NCBI GenBank assembly: GCA_028554795.2
Contig: CM068839.1
Span: 11,063,220 to 11,127,219 of the forward strand
Reading direction: 5' to 3'
Source: Sinohyriopsis cumingii
Taxonomy: Eukaryota; Mollusca; Bivalvia; Unionida; Unionidae
Length of the DNA stretch: 64,000 bases
Positions 46,698-58,450 of this stretch are shown in pieces. Position numbers and translations under genes: made by a program. How positions within the stretch are numbered: the first letter of the stretch is position 1; every line of letters starts with the position of its first letter. The notes beneath the pieces were generated by a model, which saw only the letters and a program-made list of their open reading frames with translations, had not been told where the DNA came from and made no database searches.

Positions 46698-47565
46698 ACA
46701 AGTTTTCCATGATACAATAATACACATTGCTTGTACTGTATCCATGAAAACAAGAATTTACATGTAATTAGAAGCCTTGTTACAGATTTTATTACCTGGT
46801 GGGAACTTAATTTCAATCAGTATTGAACTAGAGCTATTCAAAACATAATGATCATGTACATCAGCTTTCCTGGTAATGAAGATAATACACAGGTCATGTG
46901 CTCTAAATGGGCAAATGCTGATGAAATAATTCTCAAAGCTGCAGGAGCTGGTTAAGTTCATTCTGATATGCCGATGGAGTTAATAAGCATGCATCAACAT
47001 TTACATTTGTCTTAAGTGAAGACAAAGTTAGGTAACTTTTTGGTCGAAAAAGTTTATTTTTTCATTTTCTTAATACTAGAATTTCGCTATGAAAACACTG
47101 CAGTTGTGCAATTGACAGTTCATAACATTTATGGATTATACTTTTTTTAAACAATCTTTATATGTCAGAATTAATTATAAATATGTAAAAAGTGTCTTTA
47201 ATGTAGAGACATAAAGATTAGACATTTATGTTTCTTTGATACTAACAAATCCTTGCAACAGAAAAGTTACTGTGACCTATTTTTCATGTTTTCAGTGACT
47301 GTTGGTTAAGTTTTTGTGTTCATTGTTTAGTTCTTGATGGTATAAGTTTTGCACACTGTATACATTAGCCTACCATAAATCTTTTTCTGGTGACACTGCA
47401 TTGAAAGCTTGAATAAAAAGATTTATACAGTGATAAAATATGAATGTTAATGACTGAATATATATTGTTTTTTTTATGCTTGTCCATGATTTATTGGATT
47501 TTCCAGGAGAAATAATTTTGATTATTCACTTGAGTGAATTCTTAAAATATTGGTTCGTTGCAGTC
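46698..47565. other. Unique non-coding stretch
   Basis: No gene or element recognised. Confidence 0.45.
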
Positions 47566-47567
47566 AG

Positions 47568-47805
47568 TGTGTGTGTGATTTGGATTTTTAACATAGCTTT
47601 AACAATTTTTCAATCATATCACTACGATGTCTGCAGTTTTGCAGTTTATAATGATGTCTAGCACTGGGGCATCATGTCACAGACATGTAGCATGATGTTG
47701 CACCCAGTCACATTATCCAGACACCAGGCCATCCAGGCCTAACACTAACCTCTTAATGCTGAGCGCCAAGCAAGGCAGCTGTTAGTACCATTTTTGATAG
47801 TCTTT
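47568..47805 (-). mobile_element. SINE family A, headless copy
   Basis: On the plus strand it reads as the inverse of the SINE A body: GTGTGTGTGATTTGGATTTT (tail), TAACATAGCTTTAACAATTT, GGGGCATCATG, CTCTTAATGCTGAGCGCCAA and CAGCTGTTAGTACCATTTTT. The tRNA head is absent. An open frame through it is an artefact. Confidence 0.88.
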
Positions 47806-48184
47806 TCATTGCAGTCAGTAGACATTGATAACATTATGACCGAGAAATTTAATCTGCCCTTGTGTCACTTGCTCCATCTACTGTTTAACATTGCTACCAT
47901 TTATGCAGATGTGCCATTTTCAGATTCCACAATGTGCTTACGATTTTTTCTTCATTTGTTTGGATTTATGTGTTTTTTACACTCTGAATGTGGAAAGAGA
48001 ATTATGTGACTACTGATATTTTCTGTGCAAATAAAATAGAAGAATATAAACATCATCATACAGGATACCATCATCTACATCAGACTGTTATACATATTGC
48101 TAGCCAATAAGGATATCCTTGAGCTTAAAATAAACAGAAAATTTGCTTGGTCCAAGTGAGGAACAAATATATTTTATCCCATGG

Positions 48185-48185
<1 letters not shown>

Positions 48186-48218
<33 letters not shown>

Positions 48219-48275
48219 TTTGGATTTTTAACGTAGCTTTAACAATTTTTCAGATATTGCTATCATGTCTGCAAT
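48186..48275 (-). mobile_element. SINE family A, 3' tail fragment with microsatellite
   Basis: (TA)n(TG)n is followed by TTTTGGATTTTTAACGTAGC and TTTAACAATTTTTCAGATAT, the inverse of the SINE A 3' end. The dinucleotide run sits where the SINE's (CA)n tail belongs. Confidence 0.8.
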
Positions 48276-49439
48276 ATATTTAATGTTACAGGTTACTCAG
48301 CATGTTTATTGCTTGCTGTGCATGTAGATTGGTATGTATGCAAATAAGAACAATGGATTGAATAATTTTCTCATGATGTCTCAGTGGTAGTGGCTAATCA
48401 AGGGGATTATTCATGCATGTAACAGTGATCATTGTGGTTGTTACCCATGAGATGTGCAAAGCTTGTTTCCTATAGCACTTGTAATTTGGCCCCAGTGTCA
48501 CTAAACTTATCAAATTTTCTTTGAATTGGAGATAGTTTTCTTCCTTAAATTCAGAATTATTGAGTTTTGGGACAAACTCCAGGAGTTGGACTAGGACGTG
48601 AGTGGGCACATTGTCTGCAGTTCTTGTTTCCCATGAAACTCTACACGCCTATATCCCTTCATTGTGTGGTATGTTTGTGTACAAAAATGTGACATCTAAG
48701 GAAATAAGCAATGTATCTGGCAGTAATGGTTCACTTACTTTGCTTTGCCAGGCACAAATAAAATTATCTTTTTGCAGCCGATACATTTTCTTTTAAATAG
48801 TTCTCTAAATTTGCTTATTAGTCACCCAGTAGCCTATAATTAATACTATAGCAATGAAATATCCTGGATATAATTTGTGCTTACATAAATTTACATAAAA
48901 TAACAGATGTTATGGCTCATTGATTTCTAGGTCAATATACAATATTTTCCAACATTAACAACAAGTTGAAATAAACTGGTTGAACATAATAAATTTAAAG
49001 GTTTCATTCCTGTAGAAATAGTCATGTAAAGTTTTTCAAACACAACAGGTTTTTCTGTTTTATTTGTTGGTCTTGTCTGTGTTTTGTATTTCCCTTTGAT
49101 GAAAGACTCATTAAGAGTTGAAAGTGCTCAGGCTAATTAGATACTAGTTTTGCACTGTTCAATGTCAGTTTATTGCACACACACACATATATATATATAA
49201 CTTTTATGTCCTGTCACAGGAACCAACAATGTGCCAGACTTTAAAATCATTTTAGTCTTAATTGCATGTCTGCATCATAATTAATGTTATTATTGGCATA
49301 TGGAGACCACTGAAAGTTTTGCAGAAGCAAGATGTAATTGTCGACTGAATTCTGGGACTTTTTTGCTGATTGATTTTCAGCAACATTATACAATGGCACT
49401 GTTTAGTAGGTCAGGCTCTATCAAAATATTTTATATGAT
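48276..49439. other. Unique non-coding stretch
   Basis: No gene recognised. A small (CA)(TA) run lies at about 49,177-49,200. Confidence 0.45.
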
Positions 49440-49900
49440 AACTTCAGCAGTAGGGCTTCTGTAGCAAACATGGAAGCCCTATTTTTGACATCTCTGGAAT
49501 GTCTAAGCTAGTTTTGATATAAAATTTTGTTGGACTGTTTCTTAGGACATGCTGTATCAAAATTATTATTAGAGTTTATTTCCTAGCAGTGGTATGGCTT
49601 GCATAGCAACCAGGTAGATGACCTATTTTCAACTTCTTATTTAGAATGGTTGAACAAATTTGGATCAGACAAGGTAGAAGTGCTTATTTGGACATATTCT
49701 GTCAAAATTATGTCAGTAGAATCTCCCCCAGCATTGGTGTGGCTTTGACATCAAAGATGTGAAAAACCTATTTTGAATTTCTTCAGAAGGACTGATCCAG
49801 TTGGATCAAACTTTGTAATGTATGAATGTTTTTTGGACATGCTTCATCAAAGTTATGTCTTGGGTAGCTTCTCTAGCAAATGTGTAACTTCCAAAGCAGT
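49440..49900. repeat. Old degenerate tandem repeat, about 145-bp unit, about 3 units
   Basis: 'GGACATGCTGTATCAAAATTAT', seen again as GGACATATTCTGTCAAAATT (about 49,692) and GGACATGCTTCATCAAAGTT (about 49,838), each followed by a 'CTCC..AGCA..GGTGTGGCTT....AG' block and 'CCTATTTT.A.TTCT'. The spacing is about 145 bp. Confidence 0.6.
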
Positions 49901-50985
49901 TGAGTGAAAAAGATCTATAGTTAATACTTATCACCATCAAATGTGGATATTTTTTTATTTATGTATGAGGGAAAAAATGCCATCATATAAAACTTTTTTC
50001 TTCAAAACTGCCTTACTATATCAGACCAGATGTGATAGGTATATTTGTTACATGAATTCCATACACACTTATTTAAAAGATGCCATAGCACCATTTAGTC
50101 CAGCCAAAGTTACACAAAGTAACAATGCAGCTAAAATATATGTCATGTACCTACCAAGTAGTTGGCATTCATCTAGACAATGGTGTTTTTCAACCCTAGG
50201 TACTAGCGTTATGGCTACATTTGCCTTTTAAACCAATGTAAATCCAGGTGAGTGATATCAGACACTTGGGTCTCTAGCATTTAAAAGCCATCCTGTGTGT
50301 GTTCAACTATCTTTGTAGCCCTGGTGGTCTGCCAGCAGATTTTTTTAAATATTTGAAACCTGACTATTATGTCACAATTGATCAAGTTGTTTCCTCCACA
50401 TCAAAGTACATAGTGTATTAATAGGTATAGTAAGTAATTTGAGCCATTTTGATACACATGTACCCGAAATCCATGTAAGAAAGGACACCTGATCCACCAG
50501 AGTGACACTCTAGCATACCTATGCAGAGTTTATATATTGTCTGATGTTGGTGTAGGCAGAGTTTGTATGGTTTTCTTGATGGCAGTTTCAGGGTTAGGGT
50601 TGTAATGATTAGTTGTAAACAGGTTCAAAATCAGATTGTTACAGATGTAATTGTTTTGGACACACTCTTGAGGCTTGTATGCCAGTATGCATATTACAGA
50701 CCTATTTTGTCAGTCATTGTTGAATTTAGGAATTTCAAAAAGACTGATGTATTTTGATTCACAATGCCATTAAATCCACAGGATCTGCATTTGTGTGATT
50801 AACTGTAATGCAAGTGATTAGGCGTGTGACATTTGATAGACATATAATGGAGGCAGCATGTGATAGCACTAATCTGTCCAATTACAGTTCTCACCCAACT
50901 GTTTGAATTTACAGTCATATTACACTGAGCTATTTCAAATTTAGAAAATCAAAACATTTTTAAAAAATTCTTCTTGTACTTTTGC
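49901..50985. other. Unique non-coding stretch
   Basis: No gene recognised. A 96-codon plus-strand open frame at 49,941-50,231 shows no domain, signal or splice context. Confidence 0.4.
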
Positions 50986-50991
50986 TTACAG

Positions 50992-51160
50992 ATTTGTATT
51001 CCTAGAGACATAAAATGGCAAAGTGAAAAACATGCTATGCACTACTTTAATGAAGTTATGGTCATTGGTCACTATAAAAATGTTTGCAAGCATTGTAATA
51101 TAAGTGACTTATCAAAAACTTTTGAAAAAAATCCACACCTTGTACTTAATATTCTGTCAG
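50992..51160 (+). CDS. Doubtful internal exon
   Basis: A pyrimidine-rich tract and TTACAG (ending 50,991) make a good splice acceptor. The frame then reads IPRDIKWQSEKHAMHYFNEV and GHYKNVCKHCNISDLSKTF without stops to a weak donor (CAG then GTGAAG at 51,161). C-x2-C (CKHC) could be half of a zinc site, but no further Cys or His follow in order. The last 30 bp are the first unit of a 60-bp tandem repeat, which argues against real coding, though the array could have been seeded by an exon edge. No family recognised. Confidence 0.22.
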
Positions 51161-51545
51161 GTGAAGGTACTAAAGGAAGTAGAATAAAATCCACATGTTG
51201 TACTTAATATCCTGTCAAGTATGGTACCACAGGAAATCAGTATGAAATCTGCATTTTGTACTTAATAGCCTGTCAAGGATTATACCACAGGAAATCAGTA
51301 TAAAACCAGCATTTTGTACTTAATAGCCTGTCAAGGATGGTACCACAGTAAAGCAGTATAAAACCTGCATTTTGTACTTAATAGCCTGTCAGATGATGGT
51401 ACTACAGGAAATCAGTATAAAACCCACATGTTGTACTTAATAGCCTGTCAGATGATGGTACTACAGGAAATCAGTATAAAACCCACATGTTGTACTTAAT
51501 AGCCTGTCAGGTGATGGAACCACAGGAAAGCAGTATAAAATCCAC
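51128..51545. repeat. Minisatellite, about 60-bp unit, about 7 copies
   Basis: Units read AAATCCACATGTTGTACTTA then ATAGCCTGTCAGATGATGGT then ACCACAGGAAATCAGTATAA. The first unit is the most diverged. Confidence 0.9.
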
Positions 51546-52079
51546 TTCTTATAGCAGTGCCAGTGCCAGACAAAAAATGAAAGCTCTTAGATTCATTCTA
51601 GAAACTTGTAGCATGCTGTAACCTACTCAGCTCCACCTACTCCCACCATGCAAGAAAATTATATACATGTACTAGATATTTTCTGTCTGTTATGTTTTGA
51701 TGGTCATCCCATCAGGAACTGCACTGCATTAGTTCCACCTTACCAAAAACACATTTAGTGTGACTAGAGTTAGTGCTTAATAATGTATACTTTGCAGAAT
51801 TTCCTGGTTGAGAGTTGAACCAATATGTGCACTTATATTTCACAATATCAGGATTTCCACAGCATTATGACTTTAGTTTTACTCAACAATGGCAAAAACA
51901 AACAAATGAATTTTTAAAGAACATCTCACATTTGCTCATCATGAAAAAATATTCTTACTTGAGACAGATTATTTGACCTACTAATGTAATATGCCCCTAC
52001 ATGTTTTAAAACTCTACGAGTCACAGATCAGAAGAGCCTATAGCGTGATCTTTTGTCTGTTGTCTGTCATCCATCGGTC
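51546..52079. other. Unique non-coding stretch
   Basis: No gene or element recognised. Confidence 0.45.
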
Positions 52080-53040
52080 CATTAGCACAAGCATTGTTAT
52101 CGCTACTTCTCCTAAACTACTGGGAGGATTGCCATAAAACTTTACACACATATTTAACGCATAGTCTAATTGGTCATGACAGAAAATGGCACTGCTCAGA
52201 TGTCCACTATAATCAGCACATTGGCCATCTTGAAAATCTCATTATTGCTACTCTTGAATGGATGGTCATATCAAAATGGGATTTTCACTCAAAGACTTCT
52301 TATAATGTCAGTTGTGTCTTAAATGAAAATGGCAATCTGGCTTTATTTCCTGATTAGAAAGTCATCCTGACTTAGGGTTTTCACCAAAAGACTTCATATC
52401 ACATGACTTCTTATGATGTTTAGCTAGTCCTGTATGAAAATGGTGCCAGTCTGATGTGTAACATGGCACAGTCCTATATGAAAATGGTGAGTCTCATTTC
52501 TAATATGGCACAGTCCTATATGAAAATGGTGCCAGTCTGACGTAAATATGGCTGCCACAGTGGCCAGCTTGAAAATCTTGTCATCACTACTTCTAAATGA
52601 ATTCTTCTCTCAGCATGTGTTTTTCACTAAAACACATTATGTAATGTTTTGTTGATCCTAAATTAAAATGGGGTGCTGTTCTGACATTCATTATGTGGCC
52701 ATTTTCAAAATCTTGTTTTCACTATTCTTCTTAAATGAAAACTCAATTTGACATAGGATTTTCATTGGAAGAGTTCTTATGGTGTTTAGTTGGTCTTAAA
52801 TGAAAATGGTTGCCATCTTGAAAATATTGTTATCTCACTCCTCTCAAATGGTGCCACATGTATATCCAGTATTTCTGTCATGATGACCATCTTGAAAATG
52901 TTGCCACTACTCCCTTGAATAAATGTTCATTATGACATTGGGATGTCACCATAAGATTTCTAATAGTGTCTTTTTTATCTTACATAAAAATTGTCCAGTC
53001 TGACGCACAACAGCAGCTTTAAATTTGAAAATCTTGCAAT
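52080..53040. repeat. Old degenerate dispersed or tandem repeat, units about 110-185 bp
   Basis: 'TGGCCATCTTGAAAATCT.TT.TTGCTACT.CT..AATG' (52,226, 52,562, 52,697, 52,811, 52,883) alternates with 'GACTTCTTAT.ATGTTTAG.TGGTC.TAAATGAAAATGG' (52,295, 52,404, 52,630, 52,770, 52,955). Decayed and indel-rich, with a younger 50-bp duplication near 52,435-52,545. Confidence 0.6.
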
Positions 53041-53690
53041 TGCTGAAGAATATCAGAGATAGTTTCAACACTCAGCAGTTAAAATGAAGAAATGATATAA
53101 TATCTTGAATTACTGGAATGTCTTTCCAACCAGAACATCAGTCCCTTCCAGAGAATTTTGTTTAAGGAAGTTTCTTTCTTTCCAAACCAAACAATGAATT
53201 GAATATATAGCAGAGTGTTTGGTAGGTGTTAAAGTGGGTAGTAGGATAACAGTGATTGAGAGGTAGAGGATAACAATGCTATGGAAAACAAAAAAACAAA
53301 AAAACATAATTCTAAAAGCCTTGTGAGCAGCCCTGGTGATGGACAGCATGTACAATGCATGTGTGGTGTAATATAGGCAGTACTTGGTCATTGTGACAGG
53401 TCAGTTAAAAACATGATTAGAAAAACAAAGGCTAGAAGCTGTTTTGGATAAAAGCACATGCACCATGACTGATTGATCACAGTTATCAACAGTGACAGCT
53501 AATCATGCGTATCGAAAATACTACATAAAACCTTGATTTTCATCCTTTTAAACAGATCAAAACCTGAAATGAGTTGCAGGATAAATTAAGTCAGTCATCT
53601 CATCACAAGATTACCTAAGATTGAAGTGAATGAGTCAGATGTGCCCTCTTGATAAGTGCCCTATTACCTAATGATATTAATAAAGTACAG
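53041..53690. other. Unique non-coding stretch
   Basis: No gene recognised. Confidence 0.45.
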
Positions 53691-53691
53691 T

Positions 53692-53776
53692 AAATATGTG
53701 TAGGGTAATAACAATTAATAAATATGTGTAGGGTAATAACAATTAATAAATATGTGTAGGGTAATAACAATTAATA
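53692..53776. repeat. Tandem repeat, 28-bp unit, 3 copies
   Basis: AATATGTGTAGGGTAATAAC with AATTAATA, three nearly perfect copies. Confidence 0.92.
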
Positions 53777-54539
53777 TATACATGTTGCTGTTCATTAAGA
53801 AATTAGAATGAAAAGTTGTGTATATAAACCATAATTAATCAAAATTATTATTTTTATTGAGTTCAGCACATTTTATTTTATTGAGATGTAAATATTTTGG
53901 CTGATATGAAGCAGAGGCTAATATCTCTATTACACGGCTCTGCAAAACAACATTTTGAGTGAATCCTGTAATTATTATATGCCCACTATAAGATATGATG
54001 TTGTCTGTCCATCCATTTGTGAGTTTTTTTATATACTAATTTCTTCTCTGTACATTAGCTCATTTCTCCACCAGCTACACTAATCAGACTATGCACACAA
54101 GATAAAAAACAAAGTTTATTGATTTCAGAGCTAAACATTTAAAGCTCAAGGTCACATTGACTCAGAAGGAAATCATTTCTGTACAGTAATGTTAGTTCTA
54201 CAAGACATACCTGGAACAAACTTGGCTTGTGGATGGCTTGATCTTTGCATATGTTAAGAGTCTGTTAATTTTGGGTTCAAAATGACAGACGTCAAGGACA
54301 CTGTAACTGAAAGATGGAAAATGGTTTTTGCACAAATGTTTTAGTGCTTGACTATGTACCTTCATCAAAGATATTGGATGACTTATGCCCTGGGTAGAAT
54401 GAAACCTTTTAACTTAGGTTTTAGTCAATGTGACTGATAGAAATGGTTTTTTTCTTCATAATAACATATCTTGATCAAACTTAATGGAGGGCTGGCATTT
54501 AAGGTATGGAAGAATCCTGTTTGCTTTTGATGGTCAGAA
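53777..54539. other. Non-coding stretch with decayed dispersed repeat
   Basis: Around 54,120-54,320 it shares CAAGGACACTGTAACTGAAA-type sequence with 9.15-9.6 kb. No gene seen. Confidence 0.45.
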
Positions 54540-54768
54540 AGTAAAGAGCATTGTGCCTCAGGGAAAATTTGGTTTTAAAGTTATAAGGGCATTGTGCCTC
54601 AAAGAAAAATTGTTTTTATAGTTAAGGGCATTGCATCTCAAAGAAAAATTGGTTTCAGAGTTAATGGCATTGTGTCTCAAGGAAAAATTGTTTTAAGAGT
54701 TAATGGCATTGTGCCTCTAAGAAAAATTTGTTTCAGAGTTAAGGGCATTATGCCTCAAGGATTCTGAA
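54540..54768. repeat. Tandem repeat, 39-bp unit, about 5.7 copies, abutting an exon
   Basis: Units read AGTTAAGGGCATTGTGCCTC then AAAGAAAAATTGGTTTCAG. The 3' end of two units (TTGGTTTCAG, TTTGTTTCAG) looks like a splice acceptor. The array stops three bases before the ATG at 54,772. Confidence 0.88.
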
Positions 54769-54771
54769 AAA

Positions 54772-54902
54772 ATGGCAGCTCAAGGACACGCAAATGCTAG
54801 GCCTAGACTAAAAGTTGGCGCTGTTCCAGACATAATGTTGAATATTTTAAATCCTGGGAAAAGTGTTAAACGTGCAAATTATGAAAATATTCAGAAGGCT
54901 GA
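54772..54902 (+). CDS. Putative first coding exon of an unrecognised gene
   Basis: ATG 54,772 in a good context (AAAAAATGG) opens 43 codons plus two bases up to a consensus donor (GA then GTAAGT at 54,903). The peptide runs MAAQGHANARPRLKVGAVPD, IMLNILNPGKSVKRANYENI, QKA: a mixed, soluble-looking N-terminus, high in G, A, R, N and K and clearly unlike the AT-rich surroundings. I do not recognise the family. The frame stays open upstream to a TAA at 54,718, and a T-rich tract with CAG ends at 54,736, so the exon could be internal and begin at 54,737 inside the tandem repeat. No later exon was found in the remaining 9 kb, so the next exon may lie outside the window or be too short to see. Whether it belongs with the exon at 5,324 is unknown. 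Confidence 0.6.
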
Positions 54903-56215
54903 GTAAGTGACCACAAAATGCAACAATCAATTCACAGTTATTTTATCTACACCAGCAGTGCTAAAAATAAATCTGATAGCCCGACCCCCTGGGCCCCTCT
55001 GGTTATAGTTCCGGCCCATCCTGTATTCAAAGTGAGGTGCCCGTCAGGCTTGTCGAAACAAAAATTGTTTGCCTGAGGAAACTTTAATCGCGCTGGTGAA
55101 ATGAGTAAATGTATTTTCAAGATGTTGACATACATGCCTTAACACGGCACAATCTAAATCAAATCACTACTGTCCAAGGTGAAATTTAGATTTGATTTTA
55201 ATCAAATGGAGGCTTTGCCAAAAATAAGATTCTAAACCATTTCATGTTTCAAGAAAACACAATTTTCAGTAATCTTATAAAAATTACAAATTAAAAAAAA
55301 AATCATTGTATACATGTAGTATGTATAAACGGTAATCTGTAATGATTGGAACTGATATAAAACTATTCCTTGGGCAGTTTAAATAGCAGCAATTAAAAGA
55401 AAAGAGGTCAAAGTTTCAAATTAAATGGCTGACAATAGAAACTGGGGGGGTGACTATTAACCCAACCCCCAACCCCTTGCTCCAATGTGCAAGCGCCCAT
55501 GGGACGTACCTTTTCTCCATGTGATACGCCTTATTATTCCCCCAGGATAAGCCCATTTTGCATATTCTGGTCAGCTCTGACTAAATTGCAAAATAGCTGA
55601 AGTTTTGATTTAAGTACGCAAACAATGAAGCCTGTGTGACTAATGAACATACTCTTATCCTTGCATTGATCTTGTGAAAAGAACTGCTCTTCGGACATAC
55701 TTCAAAGAAGCCATGTTCGACAGTGTGTGTATGTGTAAGCACCAGCAATTGATTGCCAAATAAACGTTGCCTATTTTGTTGTTACTTACGATGGCATGGA
55801 CTTCAGGTTTAAGTCTTAATGCATGTAACACTGTTTGCTGAACAAAATATTTATTCAGAATTAGTTCTTTAGGGCCACATATACTGCATGGTATATTTTG
55901 TTTTATTTCTTGTAATTTAATCATGGTAATTAAACTTTACATATACGGTAGATGAATGTCAGGTGTTAACTGGCCGAGTTTCTTTGGCGGAAATGGAGAT
56001 GCGATTTTGTTTGCAGAGAAAATTTCACAGTGATCATTCATTTAAGCTAATTGGTGACAATTTTATTCTTTTAATTTTTGTATGCTATAGTACTGTTGTA
56101 GTTGTTTAAAACATCTGAAATTTACTTGAATAATGTTTAATTTTCACGTTCTATTACTGAAGAAGAAAAAAAAAAACTTGTGTGATATTAATTATTTCGT
56201 CCAGTGCTGGATTTA
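54903..56215. other. Putative intron start, non-coding
   Basis: No further exon recognised. C-rich patches near 54,980-55,020 and 55,440-55,480 stand out from the AT-rich background but match nothing I know. Confidence 0.45.
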
Positions 56216-56217
56216 GA

Positions 56218-56302
56218 TGTGTGTGCGTGTGATTTGAATTTTTAACGTAGCTTTAACAATTTTTCAGTCATATCACTATGAAGTCTGCATTGTGGCAGTT
56301 TA
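56218..56302 (-). mobile_element. SINE family A, 3' tail fragment
   Basis: TGTGTGCGTGTGATTTGAAT, TTTTAACGTAGCTTTAACAA and TTTTTCAGTCATATCACTAT are the inverse of the SINE A 3' end, cut after GTGGCAGTTTA. Confidence 0.85.
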
Positions 56303-56989
56303 GACTGTGCTTGCATACATTATATCTATTTATAAATGGTTTGGGGTTGTTTTTTTTTTCTTCTGACAAATGAAAATTGACAGACATAATGTAATAATCG
56401 GGACTTTGCTTTGAAAAATTTGGAGATATTACGAGATCAGGATGTAGATGAGGAAATACCCCCAAAATCGGGATGTTTTTCTCCCGGCTTGAGAGTTGAC
56501 AGGTATGAACTGTCCGGGCTTGTGGAATTTCAGTCAGGGCTTGAGTTTATTTAAGTCACCAGCCTGGGGCCTGTCCCTAAAACATTTCTTTTAGCACTGA
56601 CTAGTACAATACATAAACTATTATATCAGACTGCAGATTCAAGTTTTGAATGTGCAACCCAAATGTGGTCTCCTTCTGTCTGCCTCACTCGCCATTGTTT
56701 ATGTTTGTATTCGAGGACTGGCTAGTATTGCGTCATGGTACCATGTGATTTGTCGTCTCATCAAAACTCGGAAAAACTTAGGAATTTACGGAATCGTGGT
56801 ATTTTCCATGCAATAAAATCACTACCCGCTTGCGATATTTAATTTATAAACGTGACATTCAAATTAAAATCTGTAGAGAATTACATACGTAAAAGGAAAA
56901 TTTTGATTTCTAGTCTCCTTTAAACAGATTTCTACGTTTTAGACCTCTCCAATCCTGATCTGTAATTTTACTGTAGATTTGCAAACCAG
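56303..56989. other. Unique non-coding stretch
   Basis: No gene or element recognised. Confidence 0.45.
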
Positions 56990-57165
56990 TACTATATATA
57001 CCAGTGTATAATGTGCACCAGGTGGCACAGACCCATTCTCGTACAGTACATTATGCATATCAGGGAACCAGTACTATGTGTGTACCTGTGTATATTGTTG
57101 ACCCAAATGACACAGACCTAGTCTAATATAATGCATTATGCACTGGCAGATCAGGGATCCACTTG
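56990..57165 (+). mobile_element. Nested-palindrome MITE, rearranged copy
   Basis: CCAGTGTATAATGTGCACCA, GGCACAGACCCATTCTCGTA and CATTATGCATATCAGG are followed by a second set (GACACAGACCTAGTCTAATA, TGCATTATGCACTGGCAGAT, CAGGGATCC). A related scrap is at 57,580-57,665. Confidence 0.68.
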
Positions 57166-57579
57166 TTATGACTCCTTTGTCTGAAACTATGCAACAGAAA
57201 GAAGCAAAACCAACAAGTTTAGTTTAATCAACAAATAGTTTATTTCCTTATGTTACACAGTGAAAATTTAAGAGGAACTTGCAATATTTTCAATTAAATA
57301 TATACAAAAACTAAATGTTGTATCACAAGTCTAAAAATATAGAATTTTCTATTGAATTCAGTGTCTTGAATGTACTGATGTACCACTAGTGTTGACTGTC
57401 TTGATTCATACATGATGTCAGGTCTTGAACTTAAATTCAATCAATTATCATGACAGAAATCAGGTAGACAAAACCCTCAGCCATGACAATAGTCAAGGAG
57501 GCCAAAAGTCTACCCTCAACCATGGACAAAGGGCAATCACACAGTATAAATTAATAGGTGCTATAAGATCAGGGAATCA
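57166..57579. other. Unique non-coding stretch
   Basis: Nothing recognisable. The open frame at 57,425-57,670 runs into MITE sequence. Confidence 0.45.
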
Positions 57580-57665
57580 GTACTATTATATCCCTGTGTA
57601 TATTATTGACCCAAATGGCATAGACCCAGTCTCATATAGTGCATTAAACACTGATAAATTTATAA
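57580..57665 (+). mobile_element. Nested-palindrome MITE, fragment
   Basis: GTACTATTATATCCCTGTGT, ATTGACCCAAATGGCATAGA, CCCAGTCTCATATAGTGCAT and AACACTGATAAATTTA parallel the copy just upstream at 57,070-57,160. Confidence 0.6.
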
Positions 57666-58446
57666 TTTGATAAATTTAAACCTCCACTGAAGCAGATCTT
57701 TGTGAGCAGTATAGCTGAGGAACCATTAAACATATTTTAATGCAATTTGGTTTGTAGATTCTATCATAAACCTGGATTACCTTTTATTGGTTTTGTCATT
57801 CAACATATTCTGATGCAAATGCAGTTTGTTATGAACAGTGTCTCATATACCCACCCTCATATGTCTTTTATGAATTTAGTCTCATTTAGTAAAAATCCGG
57901 CTACGTGATTATTCATCTTTCTGACTTGGGTTTCTGCAGGATATTTTCATAAAAATGTTGCAGAAAATTTTAGCCAGCTTTGACTTGTGCTTTTTAGATT
58001 GATGAAACTTTAAATTAATTCAGTTTTGATCATTCCACATTATCATTGAATGGAGTTATATACCCATATTGCCCAGCATCTTCATTTGGTTTCCATAGCA
58101 CAAATTTACTGATATGTGTTGGATTTCAGCCAAATTTGGCATTTAGTTTACATTGTTGCATCCTTAACTGAGATCAGTTTGCAGCATTCCTCATCATCAT
58201 TCACAGTAGTGATGATTTCATATTTCCATTCTTCCTTAATTTAATACTTAAGCTTTGATTGATTGATATTGATGAGATCTAGTGTTGATTGATATTGATG
58301 AGATCTTGATTGATACATGACACTGTTCTATATGATTTCCTGCCAGTTTTCCCGACTTTGTTTTATTTCCAGCATTACATAATGTACAAGAGTTATTACC
58401 CCTGATTGCCCATCCTTCTCCATTTTCTTTCCACAGCAATACTTCA
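57666..58446. other. Unique non-coding stretch
   Basis: A short direct repeat (TTGATTGATATTGATGAGAT, two copies near 58,256-58,306) is the only structure seen. Confidence 0.45.
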
Positions 58447-58450
58447 TTAA

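Noticed and set aside
52094-52357. 87-codon open frame
   Set aside because: It falls in an old degenerate repeat whose other units are not open.
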